From NCBI GenBank assembly GCA_050700835.1, contig JBOHDX010000043.1, positions 52,543 through 116,542 of the forward strand: 64,000 nt of DNA. The letters are read 5' to 3'. Positions 51,992 to 60,900 of the stretch are shown here, piece by piece (position 1 is the stretch's first letter; each line of letters begins with the position of its first letter). This DNA comes from JBOHDX01 sp050700835 (GTDB lineage Bacteria; Actinomycetota; Actinomycetes; Propionibacteriales; Nocardioidaceae). A model generated the notes under the pieces. That model was given only the letters and a program-made list of their open reading frames with translations. It did no database searches and had not been told where the DNA came from. The position numbers and the translations under genes were made by a program.

Positions 51992-54142
51992 ATGCCAGAC
52001 AGATCAGCCGGCCACACGGGCGCGGAGGTCGATGCCCCGGGGGCACGACGACCCGAGGGCGTCCGCAACGTCGCCCTCGTCGGCCCGTCGGGTGGTGGCA
52101 AGACGACCCTCGCCGAGCACCACCTGCTTGCCCACGCAGTGATCAACCGCGCCGGAACCGTCGAGGCCGGCTCCACGGTGAGCGACTTCGACGAGGCCGA
52201 GCAGAAGCAGCAGCGCTCGATCGGGCTCTCGCTGATGCCGTTGTCCATCGGCGACGTGAAGGTCAACCTGCTCGACACCCCCGGGTACGCCGACTACGTC
52301 GGCGAGTTGCGGGCCGGGTTGCGAGCGGCTGACTGTGCCCTGTTCGTGGTGTCCGCGGCCGAACCCCTCGACGTCGCGACCCGCGCGCTGTGGCAGGAGT
52401 GTGCTGGCGTCGCCATGCCGCGCGCGGTCGCGATCACCAAGCTCGACCACGCCAGAGCCGACTACGCGGGCACACTCGCGGCGGTCCAGGCCGCGTTCGG
52501 CGACAAGGTGATGCCGCTCTACCTCCCGAACGACGACTCGACCGCACTGTCCGGGCTGCTCAGCCAGCAGGTCTTCGACTACTCCGACTATGCCGGAGCG
52601 GGACGTACCCAGCGCGATCCCGACGACACCGAGCGGGCCGCCATCGAGGCCTCCCGTGGTGCGCTCATCGAGGCGGTGATCGAGGAGTCCGAGGACGAGA
52701 CGCTGATGGACCGCTACCTGTCCGGCGAGGAGGTCGACGTCGACACGTTGATCGACGACCTCGAGACGGCGGTGGCGCGCGCGACCTTCTTCCCAGTGCT
52801 GCCGTTGTCGGCCACCACGGGGCCCGGGATCGGGGAGCTCGACGAGATCATCACCAGGTGCTTCCCAGGCCCGGCCGAGCACCTGATGCCGGCGGTCTTC
52901 ACGGTGGCCGGCAAGGCCGTCGACGACCTCACCTGCGATCCGGGCGGGACACTGCTGGCCGAGGTCGTCAAGACGACGAGCGACCCCTATCTGGGCCGGG
53001 TGTCGCTGGTGCGGGTGTTCTCCGGCACACTCCGGCCCGACAGCGCGGTGCACGTCTCCGGACACTCGTCGGCGTTCCGCGAGGGTGACGCCGCGCACGA
53101 CGACCACGACGAGGACGAGCGCGTCGGAGCGCTCGCCTGCCCGTTGGGCAAGGCGATGCGGCCGGTCGACCAGGCGATGGCCGGCGACCTGGTGGTGCTG
53201 TCCAAGCTCAGCCGGGCCGAGACCGGCGACACGATCTCCGACAAGGACCGGCCGCTGCTGATGGAGCCGTGGACGATGCCGGAGCCGCTGCTGCCGATCG
53301 CGATCGAGGCGCACGCGAAGTCCGACGAGGACAAGCTGAGCCAGGCGCTGGCGCGGCTTGCCGCCGAGGACCCGTCGGCGCGGGTCGAGCACAACGCCGA
53401 GACACACCAGCTGGTGCTGTGGACCATGGGCGAGTCGCACGCCGAGGTGCTGCTCGACCGCCTCGGGCAGCGCTACGGGGTCACCGTGGACCGGGTGCCG
53501 GTGCACGTACCGCTGCGCGAGACGTTCCTGCACGCGAGCTCCGGGCATGGGCGGCACGTCAAGCAGTCGGGCGGCCATGGACAGTTCGCCGTGTGCGACG
53601 TGACCGTCGAGCCGCTCGGGTCCGGTGGCGGCTTCGAGTTCGTCGACAAGGTGGTCGGAGGCTCCGTCCCCCGCCAGTTCATCCCCAGCGTCGAGAAGGG
53701 CGTCCGGGCGCAGATGGAACGCGGCGTGGCCAGCGGTCACCCCGTCGTCGACATCCGGGTGACTCTGCACGACGGCAAGGCGCACAGCGTCGACTCCTCC
53801 GACATGGCCTTCCAGACCGCCGGAGGCCTCGCGTTGCGCGATGCGGCCGAATCCGGCGAGATCGCCATGTTGGAGCCGGTGGACGACATCAAGGTTCTGA
53901 TCGACGATGACTTCGTCGGCGCCGTCATGGGCGACCTCTCCGGCCGCCGGGCGAGGGTGCTCGGCAGCGAGGCGATCGCCGGCGCCCGCACCATGGTGCA
54001 CGCCGAGGCGCCGGCGACCGAGTTGCTGCGCTACGCCACCGACCTGAGATCGCTCAGTCACGGCACCGGGTCGTTCAGCCGTACCTTCGCCAGGTACGAA
54101 CCCGTCCCCGCCCACCTCGCCGCCAAGCTCACCGCCAGCTAA
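51992..54142 (+). CDS. fusA2: Elongation factor G-like protein EF-G2
   Basis: 716 aa translational GTPase with an EF-G domain layout but diverged G motifs: P-loop GPSGGGKTT (31-39), DTPGYADYVGEL and TKLD in place of NKxD. Domain IV shows HVPLRETFLHASSGHGRH with the characteristic SGGHGQFAVC. Actinobacterial EF-G2 is known to differ from canonical EF-G and to lack clear translocase activity. ATG 51992 has GGAGGT 5 nt upstream. It is on the plus strand inside an otherwise minus-strand block and is followed 84 bp later by an AAA ATPase. Confidence 0.93.
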   Translation: MPDRSAGHTGAEVDAPGARRPEGVRNVALVGPSGGGKTTLAEHHLLAHAVINRAGTVEAGSTVSDFDEAEQKQQRSIGLSLMPLSIGDVKVNLLDTPGYADYVGELRAGLRAADCALFVVSAAEPLDVATRALWQECAGVAMPRAVAITKLDHARADYAGTLAAVQAAFGDKVMPLYLPNDDSTALSGLLSQQVFDYSDYAGAGRTQRDPDDTERAAIEASRGALIEAVIEESEDETLMDRYLSGEEVDVDTLIDDLETAVARATFFPVLPLSATTGPGIGELDEIITRCFPGPAEHLMPAVFTVAGKAVDDLTCDPGGTLLAEVVKTTSDPYLGRVSLVRVFSGTLRPDSAVHVSGHSSAFREGDAAHDDHDEDERVGALACPLGKAMRPVDQAMAGDLVVLSKLSRAETGDTISDKDRPLLMEPWTMPEPLLPIAIEAHAKSDEDKLSQALARLAAEDPSARVEHNAETHQLVLWTMGESHAEVLLDRLGQRYGVTVDRVPVHVPLRETFLHASSGHGRHVKQSGGHGQFAVCDVTVEPLGSGGGFEFVDKVVGGSVPRQFIPSVEKGVRAQMERGVASGHPVVDIRVTLHDGKAHSVDSSDMAFQTAGGLALRDAAESGEIAMLEPVDDIKVLIDDDFVGAVMGDLSGRRARVLGSEAIAGARTMVHAEAPATELLRYATDLRSLSHGTGSFSRTFARYEPVPAHLAAKLTAS

Positions 54143-54147
54143 CCGGC

Positions 54148-54205
54148 GGTCCGCGGGTTCTGGCCCGGCGATCCGCGGATTCTGGCCCGGCGCGGGTTCT
54201 GGTGC
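54148..54205 (+). repeat. Dispersed CCGCGGGTTCTGG repeat, locus C (two full units plus a part)
   Basis: Units at 54148-54169 and 54170-54191 (cores TCCGCGGGTTCTGGCCCGGC and TCCGCGGATTCTGGCCCGGC) and a partial GCGGGTTCTGG at 54192-54202. It starts 5 bp after the EF-G2 stop and fills most of the gap to the AAA gene. Confidence 0.9.
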
Positions 54206-54226
54206 ACCTGATCGAAGGACAGACAG

Positions 54227-55723
54227 ATGACGAACCGCTCGTTCGGCTGGGTGAGCTACGGGCCGTCTGCCGTGCCGACCACGTCCCGGGAGGGCCTCGC
54301 CGACCAACGCCCTCCCGAGATGGCCGACGTCGCCCGGCTCGCGCGGCGTGCGGTACGCGGCGTGGTGCGCGCCGCGCGTGCCGAGGAGGGCACCACGCTG
54401 GCGAGCCTGCTGCGGCAACACCTGGCGGGTGACGCAAACGCCGACTTCTCAGTCGTGGAGGAGGGGTGGCCGGCGTACCAGCACGTGAATGTCCAGGCGG
54501 GACTCGACGCGTGGCTGGCGGCACCCGACCGGGATCACCAGCTGGTGGGGGTCATCGGGTTCCAGCATCGGGACTTCGGCTTGGCCGAGCTGCTCGCCGG
54601 CCAGGAGTACGGTCCCGCGGCCATGCGACCCGGCAACGTAGCGCGCAGCAACCTCGCGAGCGGTCCCTCCGGTCGCGTCGAGGCGTGCGTGCGTTGCGGG
54701 CTCTACCTGGTCACCGATGGGGGGCGGCGCACGGCCCTGCTGCTGAGAGGGGCCGAGCCACACTCCGGGAACGACCGCGTCACCGTGCAGATCGCGAGCA
54801 CCGACTCTGCGTTCGCCGCCACAGCCGCGGCCGAGATCCGGGCATCTGCCGTCGAGCACAACGTGTTCCGCGGGCAGGTTCTGTCCTTCGGCGGCGAAGT
54901 CTTCGGTCGCAGAGAGAGCCTGATGCAGTTCCACGAGCGTGTCCCGATGGACGCGGCCGAACTGATCCTCCCCGCCGAGGTCCGCGCCGCCGTGGAGCGA
55001 CAGGTGATCGAGGTCGCCCGCCACAAGGAGCAGCTGTTGGCGGCCGGGCAGCACCTCAAGCGAGGACTCTTGCTGTACGGACCTCCGGGCGTCGGCAAGA
55101 CGCACACCGTGCGATACCTGACCGGCAGCCTGACCGGGACCACGGTGATCCAGCTGACCGGAGAGGCGCTGCATCTCATCGGTGAGGCGTGCTCGGTGGC
55201 GCGCACATTGACCCCCGCCATGCTCGTCGTCGAGGACGTCGACCTGATCGCCGAGGACCGGGGCATGCACCCCGGTCACCACCCGATGCTGTTCCAGCTG
55301 CTCAACGAGATGGACGGGCTCGCCGAGGACGCCGACGTCATCTTCGTACTCACGACGAACCGGGCCGATCTGTTGGAGCCGGCGCTTGCTGCTCGACCCG
55401 GCCGGGTCGACCAGGCGGTGGAGCTCCTGCTGCCGGACACCGCAGGCCGGCGCGCGTTGTTCGAGCTCTATCGCGGCCGGCTCGAGGTGGACACGAGCCG
55501 ACTCGACACGGTCCTCCGACGCACGGACGGGGTCACGGCGTCGTTCCTCAAGGAGCTGCTGCGCCGCGCAGCGGTGCTCTCCGCCGAGCACTCGCCGCCG
55601 GATCAGCGCGGGCCGCTGACGGTGTCGGCGGACGAGCTCGACGCGGCGTTGGACGAGCTGCTCGACACCCGCAACGCCATGACGCGGGTCCTACTCGGCG
55701 GCGAGAAGCCCGCGGCCAGCTAG
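54227..55723 (+). CDS. AAA ATPase with uncharacterised N-terminal domain
   Basis: 498 aa. Residues 1-245 are an unrecognised domain with a few conserved-looking patches (VVEEGWPAYQHVNVQ, VGVIGFQHRDFGLAELL, LLRGAEPHSGNDRVTVQIAS). Residues 250-490 are a classic AAA module close to FtsH/Cdc48: Walker A GPPGVGKT (285-292), Walker B MLVVEDVD (332-339) and TTNRADLLEPALAARPGR (377-393). No protease domain or membrane span. ATG 54227 has GAAGGA 7 nt before it. Follows EF-G2 and overlaps the HIT gene tail-to-tail by 4 bases. Perhaps an unfoldase or disaggregase; the substrate is unknown. Confidence 0.85.
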   Translation: MTNRSFGWVSYGPSAVPTTSREGLADQRPPEMADVARLARRAVRGVVRAARAEEGTTLASLLRQHLAGDANADFSVVEEGWPAYQHVNVQAGLDAWLAAPDRDHQLVGVIGFQHRDFGLAELLAGQEYGPAAMRPGNVARSNLASGPSGRVEACVRCGLYLVTDGGRRTALLLRGAEPHSGNDRVTVQIASTDSAFAATAAAEIRASAVEHNVFRGQVLSFGGEVFGRRESLMQFHERVPMDAAELILPAEVRAAVERQVIEVARHKEQLLAAGQHLKRGLLLYGPPGVGKTHTVRYLTGSLTGTTVIQLTGEALHLIGEACSVARTLTPAMLVVEDVDLIAEDRGMHPGHHPMLFQLLNEMDGLAEDADVIFVLTTNRADLLEPALAARPGRVDQAVELLLPDTAGRRALFELYRGRLEVDTSRLDTVLRRTDGVTASFLKELLRRAAVLSAEHSPPDQRGPLTVSADELDAALDELLDTRNAMTRVLLGGEKPAAS

Positions 55724-56268
55724 CCGGGCCAAGCGGCCACCAGCAGCGCTCTCGTGTCGGCGAGCAGCTGCGGCAGCACCTTGGTCTGACCGATCACGGT
55801 GATGTAGCTGGCGTCACCGGACCACCGAGGCACCACGTGCTGGTGCAGGTGGGACGACAGCGAGCCGCCGGCAACCCCGCCGAGGTTCAGTCCGACGTTG
55901 AACCCGTGCGGGGACGACACGCGGCGTACCACCCGGACGGTGTCTTGCGTCAACGAGATCAGCTCGGCCGCCTCGTCGGCGGTGAGATCCTCGAGCTCGG
56001 CCACGTGGCGGTACGGCACGACCATCACGTGTCCGGGGTTGTAAGGGTGGAGGTTGAGCACGGCGTACACCCGGCGGCCCCGGGCCAGCACGAGACCCTC
56101 GTCGTCGGGGAGGCTCGGGATCCGGCAGAACGGGCACTCGTCGTCAGGCTCGTCGGCGTCACCGGTGATGTAGGCCATCCGGTGCGGCGTCCACAGCCGT
56201 TCGAGACCGTCCACCTCGCCCACGCCATGCTGGACCACCTCCGGCGGACCGCCACCGACTGCGGTCAT
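55720..56268 (-). CDS. HIT-family protein (AP4A phosphorylase-like)
   Basis: 182 aa nucleotide-binding enzyme. The catalytic HIT triad is HLHQHVVPRW; CPFC near the N-terminus could bind zinc. The mycobacterial homologue beside pgsA is an AP4A phosphorylase, so a role in dinucleoside polyphosphate removal is likely. ATG 56268 overlaps the thrS stop (ATGA). Its TAG shares CTAG with the convergent AAA gene stop. Confidence 0.92.
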   Translation of the reverse strand: MTAVGGGPPEVVQHGVGEVDGLERLWTPHRMAYITGDADEPDDECPFCRIPSLPDDEGLVLARGRRVYAVLNLHPYNPGHVMVVPYRHVAELEDLTADEAAELISLTQDTVRVVRRVSSPHGFNVGLNLGGVAGGSLSSHLHQHVVPRWSGDASYITVIGQTKVLPQLLADTRALLVAAWPG

Positions 56269-58280
56269 ACCTGCGCCCGCTGCTGCACCGCCCGCACGAT
56301 CCGGTCGATCGCCTCATGGACCGGAACGCCGTTGTCCTGGTCGCCGTTTCGGTAGCGGAACGAGACGGCGCCCTCGTCGATGTCGCGATCGCCGGCGATG
56401 AGCATGAACGGGATCTTCTGCAGCTGGGCGTTGCGGATCTTCTTCTGCATCCGGTCGTCGGAGGTGTCCAGCTCGACCCGGATCCGGTTGCTGCGCAGGC
56501 GCTCCGCCATCTCGGCCAGGTGGTCGACGTGCCGCTCGGCGACCGGGATCAGAACCACCTGCACCGGTGCGAGCCACGGCGGAAAGGCGCCGGCGTAGTG
56601 CTCGGTCAACACGCCGACGAAGCGCTCGATCGATCCGAACAGAGCCCGGTGGATCATCACCGGCTGCTGCCGGGAGCCGTCGGCGGCGGCAAACTCGAGC
56701 TCGAAGCGCTGCGGCTCCATAAGGTCGACCTGGATCGTGGACAGCTGCCAGGTGCGGCCGATGGCGTCGCGGGCCTGCACGGAGATCTTCGGTGCATAGA
56801 ACGCGGCGCCGCCGGGGTCGAGCACCAGCTCCAGGCCGCTGGCGTGGGCGGCGGCCTCAAGCGCCCTGGTGGCTCGCTCCCACTCCTCGTCGGTGCCGAT
56901 GGACTTCTCCTCGTCCCGAGTGGACAGCTCCAGGTAGAAGTCCTCGAGGCCGTAGTCGCGCAGCAGGTCGAGCACGAACGTCAGAAGTGAGCGGATCTCG
57001 GCGTCGAGCTGGTCGACGGTGCAGAAGATGTGCGCGTCGTCCTGCGTCATCCCGCGCACCCGCGTGAGCCCGTGCACCACGCCGGACATCTCGTACCGGT
57101 AGACCGACCCGAACTCGAACAGCCGCAGCGGCAGCTCACGGTAGGACCGCCCGCGAGCGCGATAGATGAGGCAGTGGAACGGGCAGTTCATCGGCTTGAG
57201 GTAGTAGTCCTGCCCGACCTTGGTGATGTTGCCCCGGTCGTCGGTCACCTCGTCGAGGTGCATCGGCGGGTACATGCCCTCGGCGTACCAGTCGAGGTGC
57301 CCGGAGGTCTCGAACAGCTCCTTCTTGGTGATGTGGGGCGTGTAGACGAACTCGTAGCCCGACTCCTCGTGGCGTTGCCGCGAGTAGTCCTCCATCGTCT
57401 TGCGCAGCACCCCGCCCTTGGGATGGAAGACGGGGAGCCCTGAGCCGATCTCGTCTGGGAAGCTGAACAGGTCGAGCTCGTTGCCCAGCCGGCGGTGGTC
57501 GCGCCGCTGTGCCTCCTCCAAATGGGTCAGATGGGCCTCGAGAGCGTCCTTCGACTCCCAAGCCGTGCCATAGATCCGTTGCAGCTGGGGGTTCTTCTCG
57601 CTCCCACGCCAGTACGCCGCGGCCGTGCGCATCAGCTTGAACGCTGGAATCCGCTTGGTGGTCGGCACGTGTGGACCTCGGCATAGGTCCTTCCACGCCA
57701 GTGACCCGTCGCGACGCACGTTGTCATAGATGGTCAGCTCGGCACCCCCGACCTCGACGGTCTCCGCACTGTCCGCCCCCGGCTCGGCACCGGCTCCGCC
57801 CTTGAGCCCGATCAGCTCGAGCTTGTAGGGCTCGCCCTCGAGCTCCTCGCGAGCTGCGTCGTCTGTGACCACTCGGCGCGAGAAGCGTTGACCCTCCTTG
57901 ATGACCTTGCGCATCCGGGACTCGATCGCCTCGACGTCCTCGGGTTTGAACGGCTCGTCCACGTCGAAGTCGTAGTAGAACCCGTCCGTGATCGGCGGCC
58001 CGATTCCGAGCCTGGCGTCGGGGAACAGCTCCTGCACCGCTTGCGCCATCACGTGGGCGGTGGAGTGCCGCACGATCGCCCGACCGTCGTCGGTGTCGAT
58101 GCCCACCGGCTCGACGGCCTCGCCGTCGCGCAGCTCGTACGCCAGGTCGCGCAGCGCGCCATCGACCCGTGCGGCGATGACTGTCGCGTCGTCGGCGAAC
58201 AGCTCCCACGCCTTCGTGCCCGTCGTGACCTGTCGCTCCGCCTGGGCGGGGCCGGACACGGTCACGTGGATGTCGGACAC
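56265..58280 (-). CDS. thrS: Threonine-tRNA ligase
   Basis: 671 aa class II synthetase. TGS domain at the N-terminus, editing domain with RHSTAHVMAQAV, zinc-bound active site with KPMNCPFHCLIY, motif 2 EFGSVYRYEMSGVVHGL and RVRGMTQDDAHIFC, and the anticodon domain with LDTSDDRMQKKIRNAQLQK. GTG 58280. Starts the thrS-HIT unit. In other actinobacteria the unit continues into pgsA; here EF-G2/AAA intervene. Confidence 0.98.
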   Translation of the reverse strand: MSDIHVTVSGPAQAERQVTTGTKAWELFADDATVIAARVDGALRDLAYELRDGEAVEPVGIDTDDGRAIVRHSTAHVMAQAVQELFPDARLGIGPPITDGFYYDFDVDEPFKPEDVEAIESRMRKVIKEGQRFSRRVVTDDAAREELEGEPYKLELIGLKGGAGAEPGADSAETVEVGGAELTIYDNVRRDGSLAWKDLCRGPHVPTTKRIPAFKLMRTAAAYWRGSEKNPQLQRIYGTAWESKDALEAHLTHLEEAQRRDHRRLGNELDLFSFPDEIGSGLPVFHPKGGVLRKTMEDYSRQRHEESGYEFVYTPHITKKELFETSGHLDWYAEGMYPPMHLDEVTDDRGNITKVGQDYYLKPMNCPFHCLIYRARGRSYRELPLRLFEFGSVYRYEMSGVVHGLTRVRGMTQDDAHIFCTVDQLDAEIRSLLTFVLDLLRDYGLEDFYLELSTRDEEKSIGTDEEWERATRALEAAAHASGLELVLDPGGAAFYAPKISVQARDAIGRTWQLSTIQVDLMEPQRFELEFAAADGSRQQPVMIHRALFGSIERFVGVLTEHYAGAFPPWLAPVQVVLIPVAERHVDHLAEMAERLRSNRIRVELDTSDDRMQKKIRNAQLQKIPFMLIAGDRDIDEGAVSFRYRNGDQDNGVPVHEAIDRIVRAVQQRAQV

Positions 58281-58454
58281 GGTTCTCTCCTTCGCGTACG
58301 CGTGAACTGCCGCCGGCGGGTTCCGGCCCCATGATGATCGAGACCCGGTGGTTGCGGGCCGCCCCGATTCGGCGGTTCAGCCCGGCGATCGTACCGAGCC
58401 GCGACCTGTCTGCCCCAACCGATATCGCGGTCAATGTCGGGCGCCAAGCCCGCC

Positions 58455-58498
58455 CATCCGCGGGTTCTGGCCCAGCCCTCCGCGGGTTTCGGCCCGAC
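58455..58498 (+). repeat. Dispersed CCGCGGGTTCTGG repeat, locus D (two units)
   Basis: Units at 58455-58476 (CATCCGCGGGTTCTGGCCC) and 58477-58498 (CCTCCGCGGGTTTCGGCCC), ending 3 bp from the stop of the minus-strand lipoprotein gene. Unlike loci A-C the unit is antisense to the adjacent gene. The 58281-58454 remainder must carry the thrS promoter, not resolved. Confidence 0.88.
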
Positions 58499-58501
58499 GG
58501 C

Positions 58502-59107
58502 CTAGCTGCCACTCCAGCAGGCGAGGACGTCGGTGGCGATCTGATACGCGATGTCGGTACGCGACTGGTGCTGCGGTCCGGCGCTCACAGGCAAGCGACT
58601 CGCGTCCACCAGCAAGGTCTTGCCGTCCTTGAGGAACGCCACGTTGCCGCCCCGCGTCTCGAATGCTGGGAGTCCAAGTCCGGAGAGCCCGGAGAGCGAC
58701 TGAGTACGCCCGAGGCGGTGCCGGAGGCCGTCGAAGTACGTTCGTCCCGAGGCGGCATCCGGCAAGTCCTTGACCGTCAGGACCAGTGGGCCGGACGGGA
58801 GGGCGTACCTACAAGTATAGACCTCGTGAGCCCAGGTGGCCTTCACCGGCGGAGTTGCGGTCATCGCCAGGGTCTTCGCGACGTCTGAGCGGATCTCCGG
58901 CGAGCAGATCATCCGGGCCGACGCCGACGGGCCTGACCTTCCAGACATGTCCGACATCGACGTTCCGGGTGCCATCGACATGCCCGGCGACATCGACATC
59001 TTCGGTGTCCTGCTCGATCCCGGCTGGGCGGCTTGGGTCGCTCCGCAGCCGGTCGCCAGCGCGACGACAACCGCGAGCAGGCCGAGCTGCCGCGTAGGCG
59101 TACTCAT
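58502..59107 (-). CDS. Met-rich lipoprotein
   Basis: 201 aa. Lipobox ATGC with C21, then a linker with Met at 37, 39, 43, 45, 51 and 54 (KMSMSPGMSMAPG, TSMSDMSG), then a compact domain with ICSPEIRSDVAKTL, YTCRYALPSGPLVLTVKDLP and GNVAFLKDGKTLLVDAS. Three Cys outside the lipobox could form a disulphide. Met-rich MxM linkers often bind Cu(I), so a metal role is possible but not shown. ATG 59107 has GGGAG 6 nt upstream. Surface exposed. Family name not recognised. Confidence 0.82.
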   Translation of the reverse strand: MSTPTRQLGLLAVVVALATGCGATQAAQPGSSRTPKMSMSPGMSMAPGTSMSDMSGRSGPSASARMICSPEIRSDVAKTLAMTATPPVKATWAHEVYTCRYALPSGPLVLTVKDLPDAASGRTYFDGLRHRLGRTQSLSGLSGLGLPAFETRGGNVAFLKDGKTLLVDASRLPVSAGPQHQSRTDIAYQIATDVLACWSGS

Positions 59108-59120
59108 CCGATGCTCCCAT

Positions 59121-59137
59121 CCACGTTTCACACGTGG
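59121..59137. promoter_or_regulatory. Palindrome just upstream of the lipoprotein gene
   Basis: CCACGT-TTCAC-ACGTGG, a 6-bp inverted repeat 14 bp before the lipoprotein ATG. It could be an operator or part of the leader. Weak on its own. Confidence 0.25.
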
Positions 59138-59526
59138 TGTTCGGAGCGGGAACCCCGGCGGCTGGGTCCGACGCCGGAGCAGAGGAATCTGACCGCGAGC
59201 TACTGGCTACGCCGCTGCCGGCGTTCAAGTCGACGCTGTGGCACGCGCTGGACATCCTCGCCGTCACGGCCCGCTGCGCCCGCCAGCGTTTCGGCGCCAC
59301 AGACCCGCCCTGGTCGCTGATCGGCCTGTCGCACGCGGCCGCCTACTGCCCCCCTCCCGCCCTCGCCCTCGCCCGCCTGATCATCCGAACCGGCGGCCTA
59401 CCGGCATGCCCGCGATCGGCCGTCAGCGTGCCGACCACGCCGTCACCGTGCCGAACAGCCCGTCACCAAACAAACCCCGTGTCAACGGCGTCTGCATCTC
59501 CAGCGACGGGTTCGTCTGCAAAATGA
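59134..59526 (+). CDS. Orphan reading frame with coding-like codon use, probably a fragment
   Basis: 130 aa. Codons at about 59190-59410 are strongly GC3-rich in this frame and give a plausible helical protein (LLATPLPAFKSTLWHALDIL, then VTARCARQRFG, LIGLSHAAAYCPPPALALAR, LIIRTGGLP). After that the composition becomes Thr/Ser/Pro-rich and non-coding-like, so the gene is probably cut or frameshifted near 59410. No ribosome site. Not recognised. It lies between the lipoprotein and the recombinase remnant and may be mobile-element debris. Confidence 0.35.
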   Translation: MVFGAGTPAAGSDAGAEESDRELLATPLPAFKSTLWHALDILAVTARCARQRFGATDPPWSLIGLSHAAAYCPPPALALARLIIRTGGLPACPRSAVSVPTTPSPCRTARHQTNPVSTASASPATGSSAK

Positions 59527-59886
59527 ACGACGGACAACACCCGACAGGCCGGCTCGTGTCTCAGTTCAGTCCCCGTCAGCGGATCCGTGATCGAGACAGC
59601 TGGTTCGGGGTAAGTCGTCGTGAGGTATGGGTGAGAGATGCTCAGCCGCCGTTGGTCCCTGGCGGGACAGCTACCCGATTGAAGCTCAATTTACCGTCGA
59701 ACTCTGCTGGAATGTTTCGTCCACCAATGCCCCTGTTGAGGCGTCGAGGAACATCCACTCAACACACGGCCCAGTCGGCGCTACTGTCGCGTGCATGCCG
59801 CGCGACGCAGGATGCGCCAAGACGGTGTGCACAAGCCTCCATCGCCCCACTGTCACACTGCGGCGCCGACCGCGGAGTTGAAGGGC
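59527..59886. other. 360-bp gap with no recognisable gene
   Basis: Lower GC and weaker codon pattern than neighbours in all frames. Nothing recognised: no repeat, RNA gene or clear promoter. Consistent with degraded mobile DNA. Confidence 0.5.
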
Positions 59887-60078
59887 GTGACGAACTCCCA
59901 TCGAAACCTTCGCCCATTACCGAGCCCGGAATTGGCGGCCGTCGAGGTCGTCGAACCGGGCACGGCGTCCATGACAGACGACCAGTACACCTCCGCAGTC
60001 AAGGCTCTGGCCGTGATGATCAACAAGTGGCGAGCCAGCCAGTCTACGGACGGCGCGAACCTGCCGTGGGCGGCCTGA
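59887..60078 (+). CDS. Possible small protein upstream of the recombinase remnant
   Basis: 63 aa from GTG 59887 (GAAGG just before), or 35 aa from ATG 59971. The second half MTDDQYTSAVKALAVMINKW and the ending GANLPWAA look like a real short helical protein. Similar small genes sit beside serine recombinases in actinomycete elements, as far as I recall. No function known. Confidence 0.35.
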   Translation: MTNSHRNLRPLPSPELAAVEVVEPGTASMTDDQYTSAVKALAVMINKWRASQSTDGANLPWAA

Positions 60079-60226
60079 CCACGGCCTGTCCGGCTGTTGC
60101 TCGGTTGTCGCTGTCCCGTTGCTCTTGTTCGCGGTGGAGCGACCATCCACGCGGTGCAAGGAAGGGATTCGATGATGGCTCGACGATCACAACTCCACCA
60201 CGCCGCCGCGATCCACGCGAGAGCCG

Positions 60227-60900
60227 GTGCGGCAGGTTGCGGTCTACACCCGCCGCTCGACCGATGAGGAGCATCAGCCGTACTCGATCGAGGCGCAGAC
60301 GCTGCGGCCAGACGCTTACGTTGCTTCGCAGCCCGGCTGGGTGAAGGTTGCTTCGTTCAGCGACAACGCCTCGGCCAAGGACACTCACCGCTCCGGCTTG
60401 CGCGCCGCGCTCGCGGCTGTCAGGTCCGGGCGCGGATCGACGATGCTGCTCGTCCTCAAGGTGGACCTCTTCTCGCGGCGCCAGCGTGACCTCGTCTCGC
60501 TGGTCGAAGAACTCACCGGCCTCGGGGTCGCGTTCGTGTCCGCCACCGAAGGCTTCGACACGTCCACACCGGCGGGGAGGGCGATGTTGCAGATGCTGGG
60601 CACGTTCGCGGAGTTTGAACGCGAGATGATCATCGATCGAGTCGTCGCCGGCATGAGCGCCACGCTGCGGCCGGGCGCTGGCCCGGCGGAGTCCGACCCG
60701 ACGGCTACCAACTCAACCCCACGACGAAACACCTCGTCGTGAAGGACGACCTGCGAGACCGGCTCACCGCGCTCCGCGCGAAGACCCCACCGCTGCAGGC
60801 CCGACGCGACGAACCGGCCGACGAGGACGGCACCACGGTTCGCACAATGGGCAACCTGGTGGGCGATACTGGGTTCGAACCAGTGACCTCTTCGGTGTGA
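60227..60900 (+). pseudogene. Decayed serine recombinase/integrase
   Basis: The first 150 residues are a good resolvase catalytic domain: VAVYTRRSTDEE with the nucleophile Ser, YSIEAQ, LVLKVDLFSRR, and TPAGRAMLQMLGTFAEFERE. Near 60660-60678 the frame is lost; the continuation WPGGVRPDGYQLNPTTKHLV is in another frame (one base missing). The large DNA-binding region that should follow is gone: only about 40 codons remain before the reading frame runs into tRNA-Val. A shifted upstream stretch (60172 ATG ATG with AAGGAAGG) may be the lost start. It once integrated an element here. Confidence 0.75.

Noticed and set aside
52004..54421. 805-codon minus-strand open frame opposite EF-G2
   Set aside because: Antisense shadow of the EF-G2 gene; composition is that of a third-position mirror frame.
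60841..60900. Peptide VGDTGFEPVTSSV at the end of the recombinase relic frame
   Set aside because: It is just the translation of the tRNA-Val gene and appears in many spurious annotations.
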